From Tuctoria greenei (taxonomy: Eukaryota; Streptophyta; Magnoliopsida; Poales; Poaceae), in NCBI GenBank assembly GCA_036927565.1, contig JAYESD010000001.1:290357560-290421559 (forward strand): DNA of 64,000 nt. The letters run 5' to 3'. Shown here in pieces: positions 21,462-32,420 of the stretch. The notes beneath the pieces were generated by a model that was given only the letters and a program-made list of their open reading frames with translations, was not told the origin of the DNA and did no database searches. Within the stretch, counting starts at the first letter, position 1; each line of letters opens with the position of its first letter. The position numbers were made by a program, and so were the translations under genes.

Positions 21462-24301
21462 TGTGACACCCGGTTCCGAAAATGAACCAAGTGAACGCAT
21501 ATGTGTGCCCAGGACGTTCAACACACATACACGAGTGCACTCACAAAAGGATATACAGAAAATTACCACACATCAAGATTTATTAAGCACTTTTATTACA
21601 CAATTCATAATATCCTCGAATACAAGCTCTAATGATTATTAATGACAAGTTTCAACTAATGCAGCGGAAATCATCTAAAGTGAGCAAACTAAAACTAAGC
21701 AGCTAAGAAAATAGCGTATAGCGTAGCTCCAACACTCTACAGGCAAAGCTGACGGTAGACATGGCCTAGAACTCCGCATTATCATCGTTAAACTCCCCAA
21801 TCCTAACCTGCAACTGTTGGTGGGGGAATTGCAAGGGTGAGTACATGTCGTACTCAGCAAGTGTGGAAAGTATGACATGTAGCTGATTCAAATGACAACA
21901 ATAATAATGGCTAAGTGCTGAAAAGTACATTAAAACGAGTAAAAAGCATTATACTATGTCCATGTGAGATAATCCCATCATATCCATCGTATTGACATAA
22001 TATGAAATCATATCCAATTAATTCTATCATCATCATTATCCATGTCCAGTTGTTATAACTCAAATTCATATCCATAAACATAAGCCATAAACCATCCATA
22101 ACCATTACCAAACCATAACCATACTGAATCCCAAGTACCCTCTAATCATGGAAGTTGTCCAGGTGCTCTCAACCGGGAGCACTGCTATCATGATAGTTTT
22201 ATTAGACTCTGCAGAGTTTGTACCACTTTACCCACGTGTTTGTGGTTTCATCACCCGTCGGCGACTAAAGAACCTCCCTTACGCAAATTACACTTCTTTT
22301 GGTGTATGGCCAAGAGATGACAAAATAGCCTTTACAAAGGGATTACTAGTCTATTTAGACCCCACTGAGGTTTCACCGGTGGCGATGTCTCCTATAGAGC
22401 ACATCTTCAACCAAAGGCCCCCTCTTGAGCCATTCGGATCCCAGGGTAGTCCCACCAATCATCAATAAACCTAATCCGACTACCCCTTCCCCGAGCATAC
22501 TTAATGGTCCAAAGAGCACTATCAAAGCCCTAATTATTCAGCTACGCCGCAGTCATACTTTGCCTCGTGGTGGCACTGTAGTCCTAGCTTATTCTCGCAT
22601 AAACCGATCCTTAGATCTAAAGCAAGCAAACCATCATAACATCCAACCCATCCACATATCGGGCTTGCTTAGATCACCCATTACCATATCATATTAACCA
22701 GTTCATATTAACCATAATCTCATCAATGTATAATTAATGGTATAGTTGTTTTCCCAACCCAATTAATTAAGCGAAGCAAAAAGGTAAACAGCCCTTCCCG
22801 ACTCTCTACCATGAATTCCAGGTGACAAGGGTGGATAAACAAATCTAGTAAACTTCTTACCATAGGATTCCCATCAAATTGACACAAGCATGCAGTTTTG
22901 AAAACAAAATATTTATTGTCAAAATAGGATCAATATGATCAAGGACACTTGCCTTGCTCTTGGGATTGGTTCGGGTCAAAGCCTTCAAACTCTTGATGCT
23001 GGAGGTCCTCTACAACGCGCTCTAGCGCAAATCCGTCTAAACCACGCAACAAACATACAAGACAAGAATTACAATCGATAGATGCACATATGTTCTCAAT
23101 ATGACATGATATGCATGATTAATGCAATTGTGAAGTAAAACTAGTTAATAAGTTGTTAATGATGTTTATTAATCAATTATAATGGTTATTAAGAAGTCTA
23201 CACAGGTTTGGAGTTGATTCGATCTAATTTTAGAATTAATTCAACACAATTTAACCAGGAAAATCGGACTAGTCCGCTAGGGACTGGACTAGTCCGCACT
23301 TCGCAGAACTAGTGAACTAGGGTTTTCTAGATTAACATAAATTTGGAGATTTGGGTTTGAATTCACGTAAGGAAAAGAGAATAGAAGGTATACCAGGTGT
23401 CTAAGACTCCAAAGAATCAAGGGTTTTGGAGGCAACACTTGGATCTTGACAATCTAGGGTTGATGAAGAACTTGTTGGTGAACTGTTGATGAAAAACGCG
23501 GAGTTGATGGAGATATTGATCCTCTTTTGTTTCCTCCTCCTCTTCCTCCTTCTCTAGATCTCCTTCTCCCTCCTTGGTGGCGGCTATCCACGAGCTAGGT
23601 TTTGGGTGAGGTGAAAAAGTGGCAAATAGATGTCAAGCCAAGGGATGGGGTTGTTTATACAGAGCTGGAGGCTTGGGTTGGATGGATTTCGATTTTGGGG
23701 GGGGGGGTGAGTAGGGGTCGGTTTTAGAGTCCCACATGGGCTCTAAAAAAGTTAGGCACGATGTCCCTAGTCCCACTTAAGGTAAAACCCGAAAACAAGT
23801 CATGAAATAAAAGATCAACATAGAGTTGTGATTTATTGGACAAGTCCGCAAAAGGCCGGACTAGTCCGAAGTTAGTCAGAGAGATATCGGACAAGTACGA
23901 ACTTGGTAAGAGGAAAATCAGACAAGTCTGGCCAAAACCGGACAAGTCCGATTTTAGTCAGAGGAAAAACAGACAAGTCCGTTGGAACACCGGACAAGTT
24001 TAGGGACTTAGCAAAATTTCAAGCAATTTGGGATATCGGACTAGTCCGCTATGGGTCGGACAAGTCCGAAAATGTTCAGAGGGAAAAAACAGACTAGTCT
24101 GCAGCAAAGCGGACAAGCCCGATCGAAGTTCGAGAGAAATCGGACTAGTCCGCACTAAAAATGGACTAGTCCGCACTTCACAGAATTCTTAAGTGCGGTT
24201 TTTGTTTCTAATTCATTTTAAACTTGTTCCTTTTTATGTTGCTCAATGTTAAACATATTTAATGATGGATGCAGGGCATGATGCATGAAGAGGATGTTAC
24301 A
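21462..24301 (-). repeat. 3' LTR of element B (2840 bp)
   Basis: TGTGACACCCGG ... GATGTTACA on the plus strand. The TATA position has decayed here (tttatacag, near 23654). Palindrome cluster at 23838-24180, with perfect CGGACTAGTCCG at 23857-23868, 24037-24048 and 24141-24152; a further copy on the transcribed side at 23265-23276. Short ORFs inside are not genes. Confidence 0.92.
23838..24180. repeat. Palindromic box array in U3 of B (3' LTR)
   Basis: About 13 copies of CGGAC-WA-GTCCG or one-step variants in about 340 bp, spaced irregularly at 15-40 bp. CGGACTAGTCCG is its own reverse complement. The AA variant is one base off. 'ttttagtcagagg' and related spacers recur between boxes, so the array grew partly by tandem duplication. 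The 5' LTR (44400-44700) has the corresponding array. Confidence 0.82.
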
Positions 24302-24316
24302 AACCTACCCCCTTAA
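24302..24316 (-). other. Polypurine tract of element B
   Basis: The minus strand reads AAGGGGGTAGG just inside the 3' LTR. It would prime plus-strand DNA synthesis, and it confirms the LTR border at 24301. Confidence 0.7.
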
Positions 24317-25625
24317 AATGAATCTCGCCCTCGAGATTCGACGCAGAAGAGAAGAGATAGGGAAATTCCTTCTTGAGATCATCCTCCAACTCCCATGTTG
24401 CTTCTGATTCTGTGTGATGCTTCCATTGAAATTTACATTATCTAATAATCTTGTTTCTCGTGACCCTTTCCTTGGTTTTCAAGATTTTGACTGGTTTCTC
24501 GGCATAAGTCAAATATGCCTCTAATTCCAATTCTTTCATTGGCACTTGTTCTTTCGACACTCTTAAACACTTCTTGAGTTGGGAAACATGAAAGACATCA
24601 TGAACATCCAATAAGTGAGCTGGCATCTCCAACTTATACACTACTTATCTTCTGTCCAGAATCTTGAATGGTCCAATGTATCGAGGTGCTATCTTGCCTC
24701 TTATGTTAAACCTCTTATGACCTCTCATTGGTGACACCTTGAGGTATACGAAGTCTCCCACTTCAAAGGCTAGTTTTCTTCGCCTATTATCCGCATTGCC
24801 TTTTTGTCTTGATTAAGCAGCCCTCAAATTTTCAAGAATTATTTGGACTTGCTTTTCAGCTTCTTGCATCACATCAGGTCAAAATACTTGAGTTTCTCCT
24901 GTCTCATTCCAAAACAAGGGTGTCCTACACTTCCTTCTATATAGTTCCTCATATGGTGACATCTTCAGACTTGCTTGGTAGCTATTGTTGTATGAAAATT
25001 TTGCATATGGCAAGCTCTTGTCCCAACTCTCCCCATGCTTCAAGGCACAAGCTCTTAACATATCCTCCAAAATCTGATTGATCCTCTTAGTTTGTCCATC
25101 CGTTTGAGGGTGATATGCTGAACTAAAATTTAACCTTCTTCCCAATGCTTCATGCAATTTCTGCCAAAACCTGGAGGTAAATTGAGAACCTCTATCCGAT
25201 ACTATCTTCTTTGGAACCCCATGTCGGCACACAATATGCTTCATGTATATTTCGGCCAATTGTGCAGTTGTATACTTGGTCTTGACAGGGATGAAATGAG
25301 CCAACTTAGTCAACCGATCCAGAATTACCATATGGAGTCATAACCGGACTGAGTTCGCGGTAATCCGAAGATAAAGTCCATATCAATTTCTTCCCACTTC
25401 CACTCCGGAATCTTCAATGGTTGCAATAGTCCGGCTGACCTTTGATGTTCCGCATTCACTCGTTGGCACACATCACACAAGGCTACATATTCAGCTATGT
25501 CCTTCTTCATGCTAGCCCACCAATAACAAGTCTTCAAGTCTTTGTACATCTTGGTACAACCCGGGTGAATTGAATATGGCGAGTCATGTGCCTCCTATAA
25601 TATTGTTTCCCGAATATGCTTCACA
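24317..25625 (-). pseudogene. int: Integrase with C-terminal chromodomain, element B
   Basis: From the right: zinc-binding region with HPGCTKMYKDLK and CDVCQRV; catalytic core EIDMDFIFGLP (first Asp); a frameshift near 25330; IVSDRGSQFTSRFW (second Asp); and HPQTDGQTKRINQILEDM, where the usual Glu after the Gln-Thr/Ser is Lys. Then NNSYQASLKMSPYEELY, FEVGDFVYLKVSPMRG, HDVFHVSQLKKCL and a chromodomain: EKPVKILKTKERVTRNK, a stop at 24438, and WKHHTESEATWELEDDL. Chromodomains direct integration to marked chromatin. Loss of the catalytic Glu plus stops means inactivity. Confidence 0.88.
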
Positions 25626-26251
25626 TTAGGCACGACAATCCTCTTACCAAGCCATAGAGTGCCACGTTCTTCCTTATCAAATCTGAATTCTCTCCCTTCT
25701 TGGGTTCTTTCCTTTATCTCTTGGATTTCCTCATCCTTCGCTTGGACCTCTCGAATATCTTGCTCCAAGGTTGGATTTAACTCCATCATCCCCATCTCAT
25801 TCACAAATCTGAGGTTCAACCATTCAAACTCCTTATATAACTCGGATGGCAACTCCCGGACCGTGAGTTGGTGGCTTACTCCTTTCCGACTCAAAGCATC
25901 GGCCACTACATTAGCCTTACCTGGATGATAATTGATTCCCACATCATAATCCTTGATGAGCTCAAACCATCTTCGTTGCCTCAAATTCAGATCTGTTTGC
26001 GTGAAAATATACTTAAGACTCTTGTGATTCGTGTAAATTTCGTACCTATGTTCAAGGATGTAGTGTCTCCAAATCTTCAAAGCGTGTACCACGGTTGTGA
26101 GTTCCAAATCATGGATTGGATAATTCTGCTCATGTTTCTTCAATTGTCTCAATGCATATGCAACCACTGGACCTTCTTGCATGAGCACACATCCAAGTCC
26201 TTGTCTTGACGCATCACAATAAATATCAAAACTCTTGCTCACATCCGGCAA
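25595..26251 (-). pseudogene. RNase H of element B
   Basis: 218 open codons. Contains [20 protein letters not shown] (first Asp), [18 protein letters not shown] (Glu), then [18 protein letters not shown] where chromoviruses normally have Tyr-Thr-Asp, so the third acidic residue is Asn. Ends [10 protein letters not shown] and the start of the integrase linker. The stop at 25595 falls before the integrase zinc region. Confidence 0.88.
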
Positions 26252-27150
26252 AACTAAAACTGGGGCTGTAGTTAACCTCTTCTTTAGCTCCTCAAAACTG
26301 TTTTGACATGCTTCAGTCCATCAAAAAGTCTTTCCCTTCATTAGCAAATCCGTCATTGGGTTGGCTATTTTGGAAAAGTCCTTGATGAATCGACAGTAAT
26401 ATCCAGCCATCCCAAGAAAACTCCTTATTTCCTTTACATTTTGCGGTGGCTCCCACTTCAACACGTCTCTCACTTTTCCGGGGTCAACCGAACCTCCTCC
26501 TCCTGAAATGATATGACTCAAAAACGACACCTCTTTCAACCAAAACTGACACTTGCTGAATTTGGCGTACAATTGATGCTCCCTCAATTTCTGCAACGTA
26601 AGCCTCAAGTGTTCCTCATGCTCCTTCTCATCCTTCGAGTAGATCATAATGTCATCAATGAACACCACAACATACTTATACAAGTACTCCATAAAGACCT
26701 TATTAATGAGGTACATAAAGTATGCAGGTGCGTTGGTCAATCCAAAGGACATCACGGTGTACTCATAAGATCCATATTGTGTCCTGAAAGTTGTCTTAGG
26801 TATGTTCGACAGTCTAATCTTCATTTGGAAGTATCCCGACCTCAAATCGATCTTTGAGAAGACAGAAGCACCCTTCATCTGATCAAACAAGTCTTCTATG
26901 TGTGGCAAGGTGTACTTGTTCTTGATGGTCACTTCATTGAGAGCTCGGTAATCCACACACATACTTTGCGACCCATCCTTCTTATCCACAAAAAGAATGG
27001 GCGCTCCCCAAGGTGAAGAGCTTGGGTGAATAAAACCCTTCTCTAGTTGCTCTAGAATTTGCTTCTTGAGCTCCGCTAACTCCTTAGGAGGCATCCTATA
27101 TGGCCTCTTAGCTATAGGTGCAGTTCCAGGTATTAAATCAATAAAAAATT
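26252..27150 (-). pseudogene. RT: Reverse transcriptase of element B
   Basis: 257 uninterrupted codons (27094-26321): [90 protein letters not shown] and the catalytic box [21 protein letters not shown] is the form used by this clade and looks intact. Then [16 protein letters not shown] and [18 protein letters not shown] stop at 26321 separates it from the RNase H connection. The intact active site makes this the best kept RT among the gypsy elements here. Confidence 0.9.
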
Positions 27151-27688
27151 ATATGTCTCAATCAGGTGGCATACCTGTCAACTCATCCAGAAAAACATCC
27201 AAGAATTCACACACCACTGGAATCTCCTCAATTGCGGCACCGCCCATGTGATTCGGCTCCAATTGCTTCAGTGCATGTTGAGATGCTTCAAATTCTATAG
27301 TGATCCCTTCCTCATTGGTCAACTTCACCATCTTCGTGGCACACTCAATAACTCCATTGTGCTTGCTCAACCAGTCCATACCAAGTATAATGTCCAATCC
27401 TTGAGAATCCAAAACAATGAGGTTGGCGAAGAAGTCTACCCCCCTTATTCTAAGGCTTACTTTTGGACATAATATATTTGTCCTCATCTCTCCTCCAGGA
27501 GACTTAACCAATAGAGTAAACATCATATGAGAGATAGGCAAACGATACTTGGCAACATACTTTAATGCAATGAATGAATGCGATGCTCCAGAATCAAATA
27601 ACATAGTCGATGGGTTGGAGTTTGCGAGAAACATATCAATCACCACGTCATACGCTTGTTGAGCTTCCTCCGTAGAGACATGGTTCAC
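27151..27688 (-). pseudogene. PR: Aspartic protease of element B
   Basis: 176 open codons. Active site STMLFDSGASHSFIA is intact (Asp-Ser-Gly-Ala). Downstream IRGVDFFANLIVLDSQG, LDIILGMDWLSKHNGVI (the Ile-Leu-Gly-Met-Asp-Trp block of this clade) and EFLDVFLDELTGMPPD, which leads into RT. In-frame stops at 27158 and just downstream interrupt the link to RT. Confidence 0.9.
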
Positions 27689-28859
27689 ATTGCCACGAGC
27701 AAAATTCTGCTGTCCATGGTTCCCTTGCGGCTGTCCTCCATTGGGTCTTGGGTTCTATCTTGGCGCGTTACTTCCTTGACCAAGGCCTGACTTAGGACAT
27801 TGATGTGCAAAGTGTCCAGCTTCTCAACAAGTATAGCACTTCTTAATTGCACCCGAATTATTGGGACGAGCTTGGTTTTGAACATCTGCACCAGGAAAAT
27901 TAGCACGAGGTGCAAAAGGCATTGGAGGCCTAGGTGCTTGCGTGACAAGGCATTGCTGCACCAACTGGGCTGGGCGCGATGCATAACCAGGGTGATGAGC
28001 AGGCACAGAAGAGCTGAAATATGGTGCATTGGGTGGTGCAAAGTGAGGGCGCACATTACTTCCTTGTTGTTGTCCTTGATATGGCGCCTTCCTCTTGTTG
28101 TCTTGCTCCATCTCACCGGACCTTGTTCTCCACAACAATTTCTTTGTCCACATGCTTTTGGAAGTTGGCGTAGTCACAATTTAGCAATTGCACTTGGATC
28201 TCATTGTTCAAGCCTCTCATGAACAAGTATTGCTTCCGGCTGTCCCGACTAACATCTTCAGGGGCATACCTTGAAAGTTGAGTGAATTTATTGAGATATT
28301 CACCCACAATCGATCTTCCTTTCCTCAGGTTCTCAAATTCTTGCCTCTTTAAAATCATAACTCCTTCCGGCACATAATGAGAACGGAAGATCTACTTGAA
28401 TTCGGCCCAAGTAATCCTCTCTTGATTCTCATGAGCATTACATAGCGAATTCCACCAATCAGCAGCTGGTCTAACAAGTTGATGAGACGCAAATAGCACC
28501 TTCTCCCGGTCACTGCATTGGACAATAGCTAGCTTCTTCTCCACAGACTTGATCCAATCATTAGCAATCATAGGGTCAGCAGCTTGAGCAAAGGTTGGTG
28601 GCCTAGTCCTCATGAATTCTCCCAAGCGGTTATGAGGAGGTGGGGGTGGAGGTGGAGGCATGTGAGGTTGATTGTTGTTGTTGTCAGCCTGCAGTTGTCC
28701 CATAGTTTGTATCATGGTCTGCATGAGCTGGTTTTGCATAGCCAAAAGTTGCTCAAGGTTGATAGCTCCTTGGGCAGGTCATTGTCCATTGTTGTTCTAA
28801 GGTGCTCCATTGTTCTCCTCCTCATCATTGCCATCCCTCTGGTTGCGAGTCCTAACCAT
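27689..28859 (-). pseudogene. gag: gag of element B
   Basis: Starts at the ATG at 28857-28859 (MVRTRNQRDGNDEEENNG), with early stops near 28797 and 28780. Then LEQLLAMQNQLMQTMIQTMG, a Pro run, HNRLGEFMRTRPPTFAQA, and the gag domain (PAADWWNSLCNAHENQERIT, SHYVPEGVMILKRQEF, EYLNKFTQLSRYAPEDV). A stop near 28392 and another near 28113-28120 with a frameshift follow. The zinc knuckle is KCYTC, a stop, then EAGHFAHQCP (CX2CX4HX4C). Colinear with the gag of element 1. Confidence 0.88.
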
Positions 28860-29113
28860 CTGAAGAAAAACAAGAGATAAGAATTTAGAAGACGTCCCCA
28901 ACTATATGCATCAAGGGATATGAAACTAAGCAACTAACTACACTAGCCTACATGGACATGGCAATGCTAAAGCATCCCAAAATCCTCTACTAAGCACACA
29001 AGCAGCTATACAAAGCAAATGGCACACCAACCAAAAACACATCAATTCCTGAGTGTTCCTATGTGCTCTAAAGTGTCCATTCTATCCAGGTTGCGTACTA
29101 TAGTCAACATGTG
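28860..29113. other. Short leader of element B
   Basis: About 250 bp between gag and the primer-binding site. No ORF. Element 1 carries about 1.3 kb more at this place, including its extra ORF. Confidence 0.6.
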
Positions 29114-29125
29114 CCTCTGATACCA
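29114..29125 (-). other. Primer-binding site, element B (initiator Met tRNA)
   Basis: The minus strand reads TGGTATCAGAGG, 11 of 12 bases as in element 1, three bases from the LTR start at 29129. Confidence 0.88.
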
Positions 29126-29128
29126 ATT

Positions 29129-29332
29129 TGTGACACCCTGTTCCGAAAATGAACCAAGTGAACGCATATGTGTGCCCAGGACGTTCAACACACATACACG
29201 AGTGCACTCACAAAAGGATATACAGAAAATTACCACAGAACAAGATTAATTAAGCACTTTTATTGCACAATTCATAATATCCTCGAATAAAAGCTCTAAT
29301 GATTATTAATGACAAGTTTCAACTAATGCAGC
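29129..29332 (-). repeat. 5' LTR of element B, left part
   Basis: Starts TGTGACACCCTG and matches 21462-21670. Interrupted by element C after GCAGC (29328-29332), which is repeated at 42243-42247. Confidence 0.9.
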
Positions 29333-30228
29333 TGGTGGTACCCTGCGTACCGGGTACCCCACGATACCGCAAGAAGTGCAAGAGAATTTCACCTGACAAA
29401 GTTAAAGGTCTCCTCAAGCCCCACACGTCATACTACGCCAGACCCGCATCCCTCATACGGGTAGCCCTGGGATTGACACGTGTAATGTAAGTCCGAAGCT
29501 AAACTCCCAAGACAGGGAAGCTCCACAATCAACACGTGTATAACGACCCCAGACCTAACCCCCAGCAGAGGGAAGCTGCGCTGCCGACACGCATATAACG
29601 ACCCCGGACCTAACCCCTGGAAGAGGGAAGCTCCAGTGCCGACATGTGTATAGCAGTTCCAGAGCTACCTCCCTGCAAGGGGAAGCTCCGAAGCTGCCAC
29701 GTGTGGAGCCTCCAGACCTACACCACCAACGAATACAGTGGCGGATCTCCAAGAGCACGGACATTCAAGGGAAAGTTAAAGCAGCAGTTACCAAACCTGA
29801 TTACGTGTCATTAATGTTGTATTAATGACACACGATCAGAGCACTATTAATAGGGGTAACGCAACCATTAAGGCACGTTATCACACTATTAACCACGCTT
29901 AATACTCATAGACAATGTATTATGTTATTAAATACGCCAGGGCCACATGTCGGGCCAGGCAAACATTGTAACGGTCAATCCTTGGATTATAAAAGGACTG
30001 TGCCGCACAATACAGAGATAATCTGATCCAAACACCACGCATACTAGTGATACTCAATACAACAACACAAACCCTGTGGAGTAGGGTATTACGCTCAGGC
30101 GACCCGAACCACATAAATCCCCTTCCTCATCATCTTGCTCTTGATCTCTACGTGCCCAAACCAATACAAGAACCTCTGCGGGCTACATTTGGGAGTACCG
30201 GGGGAAGTGTCGTTCTCACACTTCGACA
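29333..30228 (+). repeat. 5' LTR of element C (896 bp)
   Basis: Begins TGGTGGTACCC (the 3' copy has TGTCGGTACCC) and ends CACTTCGACA. U3 (about 29440-29720) has degenerate repeats of about 60 bp with 'gggaagctcc' and ACACGTGT/CCACGTGT cores. A TATA box lies at 29987-29995. Very similar to 41357-42242, with scattered substitutions. Confidence 0.93.
29987..29995 (+). promoter_or_regulatory. Candidate TATA box, 5' LTR of C
   Basis: TTATAAAAG, conserved in the 3' LTR (near 42001-42008), in D (reversed, 17286-17295) and in E (55794-55804). The likely start of the element transcript lies about 30 bp downstream. Confidence 0.7.
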
Positions 30229-30250
30229 TTTTGGCGCGCCAGGTAGGGGC
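30229..30250 (+). other. Primer-binding site region, element C
   Basis: TTTTGGCGCGCCAGGTAGGG directly after the LTR. Shared with D. The palindrome GGCGCGCC sits in it. Cognate tRNA not identified. Confidence 0.7.
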
Positions 30251-30265
30251 ACCCGAGATCTCAAG

Positions 30266-31800
30266 ATGGTGAACTCCGCCGTAGGATCCTCCAACGGCAA
30301 CCATGTTGAGCAGCCTGCTAGAGGCAATCCCTCCAACGTGCAGCATCCAGCAGGCGCCATTGTCCCGGCGGGCGTCATGCCACCACCACCACCATCTGCC
30401 CCAGCAAATAATGCTGGACAGCAGGATGGGGTACTTGTGTCGGTCACAGCATCGACAAACAACAACCCTGAGAACGTGCTAATTATTGCGTGAACTCTGT
30501 TGGAGCACCCACCAGTGCCCGAAGCACCTCAGGGTGCACTGGAGCAGTGGCGCGCTGATGTACAACATCTGGTTGCAGCTGCAGCCGATGCCATTAGCAA
30601 CCAAGGTCCTCCCCCTTCGGTGAAGGCAACAGCTCAATGTAGGACCTTGTCTGGAAGACTTGGTCCTCACGTGTCACAGCACCGACATCGTGTTGCTTAT
30701 TAGCAGGTGACCTCGCTACCTTCCGAGGCACGACGCACCCACACCATCACCAGAATTCCGACTCATGATCTGCGGTCGAAACTTGATCGTCGTTACCGGC
30801 AGCAGGACGGTTGTGCCCATATCGAGCGTGCTCGCGAAAGGCGAGAGGCTCGGGATAGCCCTGCTCCTCAGGGAGTAGGGGGAGGCTGTTCTGCCCTGGC
30901 TATGCACTTACACATGGTCAGATGGCCACAGAAGTTCTGGCCTCATTTGTCGGAGAAATTCGACGGGACCGTCAACCCTGCCGAGTTTCTTCAAATCAAC
31001 TCCACAACTATACTTGCAATAGGGGGCAACGAGGCCGTGATGGCCAACTACTTCCAAGTGGCCTTAACCAGAACCGCTAGATCCTGGTTTGTGAGCCTCC
31101 CGCCTGACTCCATCAACAGTTGGGCGGAGCTATGCCGACAGTTCACTGCTAATTTTGGGAGTTCATACACTCGATTTGGCGCTGAACTGGACCATTTTGC
31201 TGTCTAGCAAAAAACAGGAGAGTCGTTGCGATCCTTCATCCAGCGATTCTCTCAAGTACGTAATACCATCCCATCCATCTCGAGTGTTGCATTCAGACAG
31301 GGCGTTCGTGACAAAAAGATGTTGGATAAGTTGGCAACCAAAGAAGTCACCAGTGTCACAGAACTCTTCAGCCTAGCAGACAAATGTGCTAAGGCTGCAG
31401 AGGGACGTGAGATGCACTCCAAACCCCCTCCGGAGGATAACAAGAAATCATCCAAGACTGAAGCCACTACATCCGGAGGTGGCAAAAAGAAAAAGAAGCC
31501 CAATGGAAAGAAGAAGCCATGAGTCGGCGCAACTACTGCTGCGGCTGCTGCAGCCCGGGTGGCCGGGGGCCACGCCCCGAGAAACGACCTCGACCATCGT
31601 CAGAAGATGGTGGCAGCTCCAAAGTATGGTGTCCGATCCACGAGACGGACAAGCACAGTCTGGATGAATGCCGAGAGGTCCATAACCTTGTCGAGCGCTA
31701 CAACAAGTGCCGAGAAGAAGCTCCTTTCCGTCAACGAGGAGGAAAGCAAAAAGTCGACGAAGCTCCGGCTGAGGAGGAGTTAGGCTTTTAGGACCCCAAG
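30266..31800 (+). pseudogene. gag: gag of element C
   Basis: Starts at the ATG at 30266 (MVNSAVGSSNGNHVEQPARG). The same frame continues to about 31555 with in-frame stops at 30491-30493, 30701-30703, 31205-31207 and 31520-31522. After one frameshift near 31555 the zinc knuckle CPIHETDKHSLDEC (CX2HX4HX4C) and EEAPFRQRGGKQKVDEAP follow. Middle part: VRWPQKFWPHLSEKFDG, EFLQINSTTILAIGG, ARSWFVSLPPDSINSWAELC, RQFTANFGSSYTRFG. It is a structural protein of virus-like particles. Several stops are TGA or TAG where D has Arg or Gln. Confidence 0.9.
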
Positions 31801-31806
31801 AAGGTT

Positions 31807-32420
31807 TTGAAGGCTATCTACAACACCGTCGACGACGACTCCGACGTCTCTGACAACGAGCGCCGGAAGACCCTGAACACCATTTATGGTGGTTCTTGGG
31901 ACATCACATCTCGCCGCATCCTCAAGACAATGCGGCGGGACATGGCCGCTGCAGCTCCCATCGCCAGGGAGGAACCTCATCGGAAGTGGATGGACACTCC
32001 CATCATTTTTGATGCTTCAGACTGCCCAGGCAACATGATCGGAGCTGGCCAACTCCCGTTGATGGTGTCTTCGACCATTAACAATATCCAACTCCACCAT
32101 GTAATGGTGGACAGAGGTGCAGGGCTGAACCTCATAAGCTTTGAAGCTTTGGTCAAGCTCCAGCTCTGACCTTCGGACCTTCGCCCCTCTCGACCTTTTT
32201 CTGGAGTAGGCCTGGGGGCCATTACCCCTCTTGGTTCCATCACACTTCCGGTGACCTTCGGTACTTGGGAGAACTACAAAACCGAGAAGTTGGTCTTTGA
32301 CATCGCGCAGATCAGTCTGCCATTCAATGCCATTTTGGGCAGGCCTGCTTTGTACAGGTTCATGGCCACCGCCCACTATGGCTACTTAGTATTGAAGATG
32401 CCAACACCTGCGAGCGTTCT
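31807..32420 (+). pseudogene. PR: Aspartic protease region of element C
   Basis: Same frame as the end of gag. HRKWMDTPIIFDASDCPG, GQLPLMVSSTINNIQLHHVM, active site VDRGAGLNLISF (Gly to Arg after the catalytic Asp), a stop at 32167-32169, then frame-disturbed VFDIAQISLPFNAILGRPAL and a Phe-Met-Ala-x-Ala-His-Tyr-Gly stretch. Order and sequence match the protease of D and E. Confidence 0.85.

Noticed and set aside
22148..22697. Two ORFs inside the LTR of B
   Set aside because: Inside a non-coding LTR. The homologous frames in A, element 1 and the other LTR of B are broken or shifted.
29114..29125. tRNA-like sequence
   Set aside because: A primer-binding site complementary to a tRNA end, not a tRNA gene; no cloverleaf around it.
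32017..32376. 119-codon minus-strand ORF within the protease region of C
   Set aside because: Opposite-strand shadow of the conserved protease.
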